Shown here in pieces: positions 38,100 to 47,098 of a stretch of 64,000 nt of DNA. The position numbers were made by a program, and so were the translations under genes. Source of the DNA: Thraustochytrium sp. TN22 (Eukaryota; Sar; Bigyra; Thraustochytrida; Thraustochytriidae). Location of the stretch: the NCBI GenBank assembly GCA_013306675.1, contig JABLUY010000124.1:1-64000 (forward strand). Direction: 5' to 3'. The first letter of the stretch is position 1. Every line of letters begins with the position of its first letter. The notes under the pieces are model-generated. The model had not been told where the DNA came from. It ran no database searches and saw nothing but the letters and a program-made list of their open reading frames with translations.

Positions 38100-39041
38100 T
38101 CAGGAGTCGAGCTGGGCGCGGCGCTCGATGCGAAAGACGAGCTCGGTGGCGCCTTGGAGTAGCGTGGAGGGCTCGCTGGCGAGGCAGCGCGTGTCAAAGC
38201 GGGCCTTGTCGAAGAGCTCGCGCACTTGTGCCTCAGAGACGGCAAAGGGCGGGCCCTTGATGATGCCAGACGCGTAGTCTACGACGCTGAGCAGCAGAAC
38301 AGCGCCCGGGGCGGTCTGCTGCTCGAGAATCTTGACGTAGCGCGAGCGCAGCTTGGGCGGGATCGCGGTGAGCGCGGCGCGGTCCCAGACGTGGGTGAAG
38401 CCGTGGTGCTGCGCGTCGGCGGAGCGGAACCATGCCGGGCGCGGGAGGCGGAAGAAGTCGAGCTTGGCGATGGCGATGTGGTTCTTCTTGTTGGTGTCGG
38501 GTGCGAGGGCGCAGAAGATGGAGCCGCCGCTGCGCGCGAGGCGAGGGGCGTCCCACTGCAGGCTGTTCTCCGCGCGGAACTGGTCGATGGCATCCTGTGC
38601 AATCTCGATGCCGGCGACGTCGCCGAAGCGCGCGAGCCAGACGAGGTCGAGCGACTTGCCGCAGAGCGGCACGAAGATGCGGCGCGGCGTCGCTTTCTCG
38701 CTGGCCGAGCCGAAGAAGTCCTCCTCGAAGCGCAGGAGGTATTCATTGACCACCGGAAGGTGAAACTTGGGCTGCTCGCTTGCCCCGCTCGTCCACACGG
38801 AGCCCCAGCGCTTGTTCCAGTACGCGATGGGGTCGGCCGCGAACTCCTCGTCCTCGTCCTCGAACTTGACCCTCTTCCTCCGCGCAGCGAGCGCGCCCTC
38901 CTCGCCGCCGGGCGCCGCCGGGAGCCTCGATTTGCGCGCGCCCGGCGGCGTCGCCCTTCCGTTGGCGCTGCTGTCCGCGGGCGGCTCGCCGCCCGTGCCG
39001 CCGCCGCTCAGGGTCGCCACGCTGCCGACGCTGGGCGCCAT
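38100..39041 (-). CDS. TPMT-family S-adenosylmethionine methyltransferase, copy 4
   Basis: A 313-residue member with a different N-terminus: about 65 Gly/Ala/Pro residues, then ARRKRVKFEDEDEEFAADPI, which is basic then acidic and suggests nuclear or cytosolic location. The methyltransferase motifs are RIFVPLCGKSLDLVWLARFG, VAGIEIAQDAIDQF and FTHVWDRAALTAIPPKLRSR. The later motif is SVVDYASGIIKGPPF, where the usual TFDYP has changed, so substrate choice may differ from copies 1-3. It is divergent from the RRM gene, with 397 bp between starts. Confidence 0.87.
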   Translation of the reverse strand: MAPSVGSVATLSGGGTGGEPPADSSANGRATPPGARKSRLPAAPGGEEGALAARRKRVKFEDEDEEFAADPIAYWNKRWGSVWTSGASEQPKFHLPVVNEYLLRFEEDFFGSASEKATPRRIFVPLCGKSLDLVWLARFGDVAGIEIAQDAIDQFRAENSLQWDAPRLARSGGSIFCALAPDTNKKNHIAIAKLDFFRLPRPAWFRSADAQHHGFTHVWDRAALTAIPPKLRSRYVKILEQQTAPGAVLLLSVVDYASGIIKGPPFAVSEAQVRELFDKARFDTRCLASEPSTLLQGATELVFRIERRAQLDS

Positions 39042-39438
39042 GGTTCTGTTCCGCGTCTGTCTGGCGCCTCGGGAAGCCGCCGCGCCGCTGGCCTGGCCTG
39101 CCGGCCTGCCCGCCGGCCTGCTGCTTGCCGGCGTCCGCCGCGTCGGCAGGGACGCCGCGGATCGCCGCCTCGATTTGGCCGCGCAACTGGCCCGCGGCCT
39201 CGAGCACCATTTTCCCGCCGCGCTCGTCCCGCGCCCGGCCGCCGGGACCGCGCGCGGGCGTACTATCGGCTAAGCACCCCGCGCGGCACCCAGTTACCGG
39301 GGCCGCAAGGGGGCTGCGCGGCGCGGCGGCGCTTGCGCGCGCAGTGGGCGGCGGCGGCGCGTGCAGCGGCGCGGCGCGGAGCCGGGTGGCTGCGCAGGCG
39401 GCCGGCCCAGGTGGGCGCGGCGGCGGGGATCCGAGCCG
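39042..39438. promoter_or_regulatory. Divergent GC-rich promoter region
   Basis: 397 bp between the starts of TPMT copy 4 (-) and the RRM gene (+). It is very CpG-rich, as seen for other head-to-head pairs here. No specific binding site can be named. Confidence 0.45.
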
Positions 39439-40761
39439 ATGGAGCGATCGAAGCGCGGCGCTGGTGATGGCAGACGGGCTTGGCAAAGGCACGGCGGGCG
39501 GCGAGCGCGGGGAGGGCATGCGCGCGGGCGGCGCGAGAGCATGGCCGGCCCCGCGGTGGTGTGCGTGACGCACCTGCCGGCGGAGGCGGGGGCGGAGCCG
39601 GCGGCGCCGCGAGGGCCGACCGCGCCGACGGCGGCGCAGGACGGCAGCGACCGCGGCGGCGGCGACGGCGGCGCGCGGGCGCGCGTGGGCGTGGACCTGC
39701 TGCAGGAGCGGCACGCCCGCGAGATCTTTGAGGCGTACGGCCGCGTGGAGCACGTGAGGCTGCTGCGCGGATGGGTCTATGTGCAGTACGAGGATGAGGC
39801 CGAGGCGAAGGAGGCGCTGGCCGACTGGGAGGAGGGCGGCGAAATCGCGGGCATGCCGATTCGCGCGCAGATCGTGCGTGGCTCCCTGATGGACTACGGC
39901 ATGGACTTCCCGGGCGACCCGCCCCGCGTCGAGTCGCGGCGGCGCGGGCGCAGCCCAGGCCGGCGCCGCTCCGCCTCGAGGAGCTCGAGCTTGGGGAGCC
40001 CGGCGCCACGGGGGTCAAGGGGGCAGCAGGAGCGGCGCGCGAGCGAGCAGAGGCCGAGGGCGCGGCGCTCGGACGTCTCGCCGTCCAACCGCAGTGGTCG
40101 CAGCTCAAGTCGAAGCCGGCGCCGGAACGACTCGCACGGGCGCGGGTCGAAGCGGCAGCGCGTGGCCTCGCCCTCGATGCGGCTTGATATTGAGGAGTAC
40201 CGGCGCCGGCACTACCGGCCTCGCTCGCGGTCTCGGAGCGTGAGCTCCAGCTCGAGCGAGAGCTCCAGGACGTCCTCGTCCTCCGCCAGCTCCATCTCCT
40301 CGTACGCTAGTAGCAGCAGCAGGAGCAGGAGCAGGAGCAGGAGCAGCAGCCGAAGCAGCGCTGCCAGCACGTCCAGTGAAGCGGAGAAGAAGAAGAAGAA
40401 AAAGAAGAAGAAGAAGAAGACTGACAAAAAGGACAAAAAGGACAAGAAAACCAAGAAGGGCAAGAAGCGCAAGCGCAAGGACAAAAAGGACAAGAAGGAC
40501 AAGAAAAAAAAGGACAAGAAGTCCAAGAAGGACAAGAAGGAGAAAAAGGACAAGAAGGACAAGAAGGAGAAAAAGGACAAGAAGGAGAAGAAGGACAAAA
40601 AGGACAAGAAGGAGAAAAAGGAGAAAAAGGACAAGAAGGAGAAAAAGGACAAGAAGGACAAGAAACACAAAAAGAGCGACACCGGCAGCGGCAGCAGCAG
40701 CGACGACGAGAGCGACCGCGGCGCCAGGGCGGATGCCAAAGCCGATCGCGTCGAGCACTGA
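39439..40761 (+). CDS. RRM protein with RS-rich and poly-KDKK C-terminus, probable splicing factor
   Basis: A 440-residue protein. An RRM is visible from VVCVTHLPAEA through REIFEAYGRVEHVRLLRGWV and YVQYEDEAEAKEALADWEE, with a Gly/Ala-rich insertion between beta 1 and helix 1. The RNP-1-like strand is GWVYVQYED rather than the usual K/R-G-F/Y-A/G-F. After it come RS and SR dipeptides (RSRSRSVSSSSSESS), then ~90 residues of KKDKKDKKEKK repeats encoded by an AAG/GAC-rich tract at about 40385-40672, ending in an acidic SDDESDRGA tail. This layout is typical of SR-related splicing or nuclear-speckle proteins. Start could also be the ATG at 39541 (MAGPAVV). It converges on CFAP300, with only 44 bp between stop codons. 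Confidence 0.8.
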   Translation: MERSKRGAGDGRRAWQRHGGRRARGGHARGRRESMAGPAVVCVTHLPAEAGAEPAAPRGPTAPTAAQDGSDRGGGDGGARARVGVDLLQERHAREIFEAYGRVEHVRLLRGWVYVQYEDEAEAKEALADWEEGGEIAGMPIRAQIVRGSLMDYGMDFPGDPPRVESRRRGRSPGRRRSASRSSSLGSPAPRGSRGQQERRASEQRPRARRSDVSPSNRSGRSSSRSRRRNDSHGRGSKRQRVASPSMRLDIEEYRRRHYRPRSRSRSVSSSSSESSRTSSSSASSISSYASSSSRSRSRSRSSSRSSAASTSSEAEKKKKKKKKKKKTDKKDKKDKKTKKGKKRKRKDKKDKKDKKKKDKKSKKDKKEKKDKKDKKEKKDKKEKKDKKDKKEKKEKKDKKEKKDKKDKKHKKSDTGSGSSSDDESDRGARADAKADRVEH

Positions 40762-40805
40762 ATCAAGCACATGTGAAAGAAAGAATTCGCGAGAATTTTG
40801 ACCAA

Positions 40806-41663
40806 CTAAAAGACCGGGAGAAAGGAGGAGCAAAGGACCGAGACGGTGAATTGGCGCGGATGAAAGACGACGATGCAAAGGTTGTGCGGGCTGTCGGGCT
40901 TGTGGAAGAGGTGGCGCGCTTGCGCGTCAAGCGAAGCGACGAGAAAGGCGCGCGAGGAGACGCGCAGCGCGCCGGAGGCCGGGTCCTTGACGACATTCAC
41001 AAGCTCCTTGTAGAGCTTTTTAAGCATGTCGGTATACGGCTCAAGGTTCTCGTCGGGCTGGCAGAGCGCACCGCCGACGACAAGCCAGCGGAAGAGCAGA
41101 AAGAGCAGCTCATCTTGCTCCTCGGGCGTGAAGACATCGGCATTTTCCGAGTCGGGGTTGAGCAAAAGGTCCGTGAGAAGCGAGCTGCTGGTCACGCCGT
41201 CGTAGACCTCGTCCATGCACTTGCGCAGGTAGCCATTGTCGGAGACAATGCGGCGCTCCGGGTCCTTGAGGCGGCGCAGGAAAGCCAGGTCCACCAGGTC
41301 GGTGCGCACAGGGCGTGCCTGCACGCTGCGGAAGGCTCCGCGCGGCGCGTGTGGCGCCTCGCAGGCCGCAGCGAGCCGTGCCTGTACCTGTTCGTTATTG
41401 AAGAAGTCCAGGAGCGCGGCCTCCGGGTTGGCGTCCAGGTCGCGCCCGCCCGCCGTGACGCGGAAGCGCTCGAGCGCCAACGTGCGGTCCAGGCCCCAGC
41501 GCAAGAAGGCTTCGCGGTCCTCGCGCTCCGTCAGCACGCCGGCCGTCGTTGCCAGCGGCTCGAAGTTCCACTTGTGCCGCTCGCCCGGGCCCTCCTCGCG
41601 TGCCGGCATCTCCTTGATGCCCGCGGCCGCGAGGCCTGCGCGCGACTCCTCCACGATCTCCAT
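40806..41663 (-). CDS. CFAP300: CFAP300 orthologue, axonemal dynein assembly factor
   Basis: A 285-residue protein matching CFAP300 (C11orf70), needed to assemble inner and outer dynein arms in the cytoplasm before transport to cilia. Recognisable blocks are LRWGLDRTLALERFRV with the following FFNNEQVQ, RIVSDNGYLRKCMDEVYDGV (human: [20 protein letters not shown]) and EEQDELLFLLFRWLVVGGAL followed by CQ (human: [21 protein letters not shown]), then KLYKELVNVVKDP (human: KLIYKDLVSVRKNP). Length (human about 267) and order agree. The human residues are from memory. Presence of this gene implies motile cilia in the organism, such as zoospores. Start is MEIVEESRAG; an upstream in-frame extension runs through a 29-bp tandem repeat and is rejected. 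Confidence 0.88.
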   Translation of the reverse strand: MEIVEESRAGLAAAGIKEMPAREEGPGERHKWNFEPLATTAGVLTEREDREAFLRWGLDRTLALERFRVTAGGRDLDANPEAALLDFFNNEQVQARLAAACEAPHAPRGAFRSVQARPVRTDLVDLAFLRRLKDPERRIVSDNGYLRKCMDEVYDGVTSSSLLTDLLLNPDSENADVFTPEEQDELLFLLFRWLVVGGALCQPDENLEPYTDMLKKLYKELVNVVKDPASGALRVSSRAFLVASLDAQARHLFHKPDSPHNLCIVVFHPRQFTVSVLCSSFLPVF

Positions 41664-42518
41664 GCTCACTCCAGGGCCAAGGAGCAAGCAGCAAAGGGCG
41701 AAGCTGCGTGCAGCAAGCAGCAAAGGGCGAAGCTGCGAGCAGCAAGCAGCAAAGGGCGAAGCTGCGAGCTGCGAGCAGCAAAGGGCGAAGCGCTCTGCGG
41801 ATCTGGGCCGCTCCAAGTCCGGCGAGCCCACAAGCTATCTGTTGTCGCTGCGCCAACTGTCAACGCATCGCAACGCCTATCAACGGATGAGACGTGTGTA
41901 CTTGGTCGGTATTGACCTTGGGGACGCCTGTGGCTCAAGTTGCCCTTGTGAGGCTGCCGGGTCTTCCACTGGTGGCTGGGCCAGGGCAAAGCCTCATCGG
42001 GGCCTGGGGCGCCACGTTGAGGAACATGCATCGACGAGGAATTGGCAGTTGGCATTTGGGACTCGGCGCCTGGCCGTGCAAGAGCGAGGCCTCGGTCCGT
42101 CGCGCGAGAACACAGCTTCGGTGCGTCGCGTTGCGTTGCAATTTTTGTCCGCGACCAAACAATCAGTCAGCCAATCATCTCACAAAGTGCGTGCTTCCTT
42201 CTTTTTGTAGCAAGAAAAAGCAACTACTATCTAGGGTTCATCACTCAAAGCCTCGGCCCCAAGCTTTGGTTCGCTGGAGCGAGGCAATGATACTGTACTG
42301 CGTGGCCAAGGGCCTGTAAAATGTGACAGGCAGCATGCAGAGAGGGCCAACTGGCTGGCTGGCTGGGCTGCGTGCCGCGCGAGGCGGTTCTGCCTCGTGT
42401 CATCTTCTTGCGTTCCTGCGACCAGCCCCTTCAAGAGGCAGGCAGCGCTCACTTTAGAAGAAACGCGGGCGGCTCGGACCACCCGAGACTGACTCGAGTT
42501 CGCCTTGCGCGCACAGAC
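41664..42518. other. Upstream region of CFAP300 and 3' region of the AGC kinase
   Basis: About 855 bp without a gene. The 130 bp next to the CFAP300 start carry a tandem repeat (separate entry). A GGCT repeat lies near 42349-42368. Confidence 0.5.
41683..41800. repeat. 29-bp tandem repeat in the CFAP300 5' region
   Basis: The core AGCAAAGGGCGAAGC begins at 41690, 41719, 41748 and 41777, a period of exactly 29 bp, with AGCTGCGAGCAGC spacers. It starts about 20 bp upstream of the CFAP300 ATG, so it lies in the 5' UTR or core promoter. Confidence 0.92.
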
Positions 42519-44507
42519 TTAGCTCGCCACGAGCCCTTGGCTCATGTCGACGAGCGTATCGCGCGATGCGGCAAAGGAAAAGCCGAGGAGAGGGCCGCGA
42601 GATTCAGTGCGGCGCGGCAGCGAAGGTCGCGGCGCGCGCTTGTTGTGCGAAGTGGAGGTTGCCATAGTGGAGACCGAGTCGGTCGACTGAAGCTTCTCCG
42701 TGACGACGGTGGAACCGTTGGAGGAGCCATTGCGAGCGTTGGCGCCGGCGCAGAGGCGGGCGCGGTCCTCCTCGTCCGAAGTCATCTTGAGAGAGATGGC
42801 GAGGTTGTCGTTGAGCTTCTGGCCGTCGAGCGTCTTGGCGTCGCGAAAGTACTTGGCGACGACCTCAGAGTCGACGACGTGGCCGGGCTTGCCCGAGTCG
42901 ACATAGGAGGCGACCTCCGGGTCGACGGGGCCTTGGCGATCCTCGACCTTGGACCAGGGCGTGTCCTTGAAGAAGGGGTGCTGGCAAACCTCCCAGGCGC
43001 CGCGCGAGCCGAGGCGGTCGGCAGGCTCGTGGATGAGAAGCGCCTGGATGAGGTCCGAGGCGACCTTGGCCTCGGGCGTGTCGCCGGCCGTCTTGCGAAA
43101 GTGGTCCAGGTCGGGGCCTTGGGTGGAGAGAATCTTCTCGTCGATCTTGGCCGTGTTCTTGTCGAAGAAGGCCGGCTTGCCCACGACGAGCTCGAAGAGC
43201 AGGCAGCCTACCTGCCACCAGTCCGTGGTGAGGTTGTGGCCGGTGCCCTTGATCTGCTCGGGGCTCATGTAATAGCGCGTGCCGCAGAGGCTAAAGGTGA
43301 AGCCGTAGCGGCGGCGGTCGTCCTCAACGCGCTTGGGCCGCAGCGAGAGCTGCTTGGAGAGGCCAAGGTCAATGAGCTTGATGTGGCCGTCGGTGTCGAG
43401 CATGATGTTCTCGAGCTTGATGTCGCGGTGCATGATGCCCTGCGTGTGGAGGCTGCCGACGGCCGCGACGAGCTCTGCGGTGAGCTGCGAGGCGGCGCCG
43501 AGACCGAGGCGCTTGCGCGTGCGGATGAGGCTCCAGAGGTCGCCGCGCGGGGCGAACTCCTGCGCGAGCATGATGCGGCCGCGCTCGCGAAAGGCAAAGG
43601 CGAGGCGCGCCACCCAGCGGTTGTCGGCGAGCTGGCCGAGCAAGAGGCGCTCGGTGATCTGCTTCTCGAGCTTGAGCTGGCCGATGCCCTTGGGCGCGGC
43701 CCTGCTGCCGTGGCCCTTGCCGCGGCGCTTGTTCTCGCGACGGCGCTCGGCCTCGGCGCGCGCCGCGGCGACCTGCTCCTCGCGCATCTCCTTGAGCGCC
43801 AGCACCGTGCCGGTGGCCTTGTGCGCGACAAGCGTCACCTTGCCGAAGTGGCCGGCGCCGAGCAGCAGCAGCGGCTCGAAGTCGGCGCGGCGCGCGGGCG
43901 CGCGCTGCGAGGCGCGGTCCAGCGCGCGCAGCCAGCGCCCGTGCTGCTCGCGCGAGGCGCAGATGAGCTCCACATGCTGCACACGGTGCTTGTGCTTCTC
44001 GCAAACGTACGAGACCTCGAAGGCGTAGCGCGTCCTCTTGGCGGGCCGCTCCTTGCTCGTGTCCATCACGACGGCGCCCTCCAGGTTGATGACGCGCGCC
44101 TTGAGCCCCAGGTCCACGGCGGCGCGCCGCAGCGCCTCGCCGTCGTCCGTGTTCCCTGCTCCCTCGGCACCCCCGCGGTTCGCGGGCGAGGCGGCCAGAA
44201 CACCCCCCGCCTTGACCGGCGCCTCCTCCGCCGCTGACGACGCCCGCGAGGAGGCGGGCGAGGCGGCCTCGGAGGACGCCGACGAGGCGCGGCCGGCCTC
44301 GTCCTGCGGCTGCTCGGCCTCGGGCGCGGCCTTGCTCGCGAGCGTCAGCTGCACGCCGTGGGGCGCCTCATCCAGCACGAGGTAGTTGCCGCGCAGGCGC
44401 GCCACCATGGCGCGCTTGCTGTGCCCAGGCAGCGGCAGCGCGCGCCGCCTCCGCTCCACGAGCACGTCCTCCAGCGCGCTCGGCAGCCGCTCCACCAGCG
44501 CCCGCAT
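42519..44507 (-). CDS. AGC-family protein kinase with N-terminal PH-like domain
   Basis: A 662-residue Ser/Thr kinase of the Akt/PKA-like class. The first ~205 residues look like a PH domain split by an Ala/Ser-rich insertion: GNYLVLDEAPHGVQ early and RTRYAFEVSYV with ELICASREQHGRWLRALDRA at its end. The kinase shows GAGHFGKV (P-loop), VLALKEM (Lys), HRDIKLENIML (catalytic loop), LIDLGLS where DFG is usual, GTRYYMSPEQI (SPE in place of APE) and DWWQVGCLLFELVVG. An AGC C-tail is partly present (PFFKDTPWSKVEDRQGPVDP, then VVAKYFRDAKTLDGQ). DLG and SPE are seen in some active AGC kinases. The PH domain suggests membrane phosphoinositide control. Between P-loop and helix C there is a ~20-residue basic insertion (AERRRENKRRGKGHG). 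Confidence 0.87.
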   Translation of the reverse strand: MRALVERLPSALEDVLVERRRRALPLPGHSKRAMVARLRGNYLVLDEAPHGVQLTLASKAAPEAEQPQDEAGRASSASSEAASPASSRASSAAEEAPVKAGGVLAASPANRGGAEGAGNTDDGEALRRAAVDLGLKARVINLEGAVVMDTSKERPAKRTRYAFEVSYVCEKHKHRVQHVELICASREQHGRWLRALDRASQRAPARRADFEPLLLLGAGHFGKVTLVAHKATGTVLALKEMREEQVAAARAEAERRRENKRRGKGHGSRAAPKGIGQLKLEKQITERLLLGQLADNRWVARLAFAFRERGRIMLAQEFAPRGDLWSLIRTRKRLGLGAASQLTAELVAAVGSLHTQGIMHRDIKLENIMLDTDGHIKLIDLGLSKQLSLRPKRVEDDRRRYGFTFSLCGTRYYMSPEQIKGTGHNLTTDWWQVGCLLFELVVGKPAFFDKNTAKIDEKILSTQGPDLDHFRKTAGDTPEAKVASDLIQALLIHEPADRLGSRGAWEVCQHPFFKDTPWSKVEDRQGPVDPEVASYVDSGKPGHVVDSEVVAKYFRDAKTLDGQKLNDNLAISLKMTSDEEDRARLCAGANARNGSSNGSTVVTEKLQSTDSVSTMATSTSHNKRAPRPSLPRRTESRGPLLGFSFAASRDTLVDMSQGLVAS

Positions 44508-47098
44508 CCTGCTCAGCTGCTTCTGCTCTGCTCTGCTCTGCTCTTGCCCTGCTCCGCGCGCGGGCAGGCGCCGCCGTTCCTGATTTGCTGCTCGCGTCGC
44601 GCCACCCGCCCGCCGTCACCGCGCCGTGACCGCGCGCGCCGCTTCGTCGATTCGCCCGAAGACTCCTGCTTCCTCCGTCAACTTCCCTCCTTCCTCCTTC
44701 CCTGCTCAGCAAGGCTTGTGCGTCACCCCAGCCAGGTCCGACAGAACCCCTGCCGCACGCCACTGCGCTGCGCTGCGCTGCGCTCAGCTGCGCTCAGCGC
44801 CCTGGCTGGCTGCCGTCACCGGCGCTGCGGCGCGAGCGGCCGAGGCCGGCCAGCCGGCTCGGAGCCGCGCGGCGCCGAGCGAGGCCGCGGCGCGGCGCGG
44901 CGCTACTGACCTGATACGGCGAGGCGGGTCGCTCGGCGCCGCCGTCTTGGCACGGGCCGGCGTTACTAACGCGCGACCCGCGCTGCGTCCGCCCCCCTCA
45001 ATGGGCTAACCGAATGGACGGGAAACTGGCAGCGAGACCGCCGCTGCGGCGCGGCGCCGACAGTGGCTTGGTCGCGCTTGCGCTCGCGGCGCGCGGCGCG
45101 CGGCGTCGAACCTTGACTCGACGGCAGGCGGGCAGTGGCTGCGTGAGTCGAGCGCTGGACACGCGCGCTGTGCTGAGAGAGATCAGGACTCGGGGTCCAC
45201 GTCAAAGTCGTTGGGCGCCGCAATGGGCGGGTTGGGCGCGACAGGCGCTGGCGCAGGCTTCACTACTCTGAATCGTCATCGTCAGCCTGGCTGGCGCAGG
45301 TGCAGGCAGTGCGGCGCGGTGCTGCGCGCGCGCGCGTGGACTGGAGGCCGCGGCGAGGGAGGCGGCCACGCCCTCCCAAGGCGGCGGCAACACGCGTTGA
45401 ACACGGACAGGACTCAGGCGAGGCGAGCGCGCGAGGGCGCGCGAGCGAGCGAGCGAGGGCGGGCAGAGGCGGCGCGTTGCCAGAAAGCGCCGCCGGAGCA
45501 CGGCTTGGTTGCGCCGCGCCCGGTACGTGGGCGGAGCAGGCTTCGCTGTTCCCGGCGCGATGTGCGGGGGAGCTGCGGGCCGTGGGTAGGCGCAGTTAGG
45601 CGCGATGTAGAGGGGCTGGCGAAGCTGCGGGGCGCGGGGATGCTGCGAGGCCCCACCAGCCCACTTCAAAACTGCGCGCGAGAGCATGGCATCGCCGAAA
45701 GCAGGCGGAGCGGAATGAAGAGGACGAATCGGCAACCAAGCTCGCCAAGCAAGCCGAAGCCATTTAGCTACGATGCCCCGGACCGTGGACGCCGCCGGCC
45801 GCCGGCCGGCCGGCCGCCACCGCCCGCACCTGCGCGGCACGGCGCAGCAGGGGCAACGAGAGCAAGAAGAAGCACAGGCCCGCGACCAGGCAGGCGCCCA
45901 GCACCTTGGAGCGAATGGCCTGGCTACGCAGGCGCCCGCCGCAGACGCAGAGTCGGCCAGCCGCCAGCCACGGACTGCCTGCTCCGGGACCTCCTGATGG
46001 TGGAGTCGAGATTCCGAAGCAGGCTGCTTGCGCGGCGTGAGCTGGCAGCTTTGCTGTCCCAGAGACGCGCGGCGCCGCGTCACCGCGCGGCTCGGCGAGG
46101 GCGAGCTGAGCCCCGACGGCTCGGTACACCCCGGCGTGACTGGCACTGGCAGTCGGAGCCGCCGACTGCAGGTGGCGAAAAGAGCGAGCCGACCTGCGTC
46201 CGCCCCGGCGCCGGCGCGTGCCGGGCGTCTTTTGCGTTGCGCACGCCGCGGCGCGGGTTGCGCTGTCGTTAGCTCAGCTCAATGTCTGTAATCATAAAAT
46301 ACGTGGGTTGGCCCGGGTGTACGGCGGCAGCCGCAGCGTGCGTGCCTGAGCTCTGGCTTGCGCAAGGATAGGCGAGACCCCCGCCTCACCATCATCGTAA
46401 AGACCTGCGGCACATTTCGGAGGTGCTGGAGAGGACACTCTCCGTGCTTGCGGCTGTTTGCGCTCGTTCTGAGATTTCCAAGCAGTTGGAGCCTTTCCAA
46501 GGCGACTTTCCACGCACCGACGACAGCCGCGCGGCACCCCAAAGACAAGTAATGCACTTGTCTATGTAGCCAGAGGGCTACGGGCTACCCCTGCCGCTGG
46601 CTGCCGCTGGCGGCCGCTGGCCAGCTGCCACGTAACGTTAGAGCGCGGCGCGTGCGGCGACGCGTGGCGTCCGGCGCGTGTTGCGCACGCGCCGCGCGTC
46701 ACAGTGCCAGTCGCAGACTCGCAGCCAGTGGTAGTAGACTCTTTACCTCACTATCATGCTCGCTGTCACTGCATGGCGTCACTGCCACCGGGGATAGCGT
46801 GCGGACTCCGAGACCGGCTCGGAGTCCAAGTGCATCAAGCAGAGCACTGCGAGGACAATGGGTAGCTGTAGCTTTGGGTCTCGCTGGTTTCCTTCCTTTT
46901 TTGCAGCCTGTGCATAGCCTGCGACCTCTCCACGACAGTCGGACACCGATCATCTTGAATTCTCGGTCTGCTGTGATTGAAAGCGGTGTGGCACCGGGGT
47001 GCCTGTGCACGAGCTCTAGCTCTAGCTAGCTAGCTAGCTACTAGTAGTCTAACTTATAAGCGAGCGAGCGAGCTGGCGGCAGTTCGAAATCATCTGCG
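44508..47098. other. Gene-poor CpG-rich region, 2.6 kb
   Basis: It holds the kinase promoter and the upstream region of giant membrane gene 1. Long open frames on both strands at 45202-46272 are products of high GC and have no recognisable domain. One minus-strand stretch near 45840-45910 encodes a hydrophobic run (VLGACLVAGLCFFLLSLPLL) that could be a signal anchor of an unrecognised gene. A CTGCG/GCTGCG run lies near 44762-44795 and a GCTA run near 47022-47043. Confidence 0.45.

Noticed and set aside
45202-46272. Overlapping open frames of 314-353 codons on both strands
   Set aside because: Arg/Ala/Pro/Gly composition on both strands, with no motif or neighbour support; typical of CpG-rich spacer.
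46255-46300. A TTAGCTCAG stretch as part of a tRNA
   Set aside because: No matching acceptor stem, anticodon arm or GGTTCGA-type T arm nearby.
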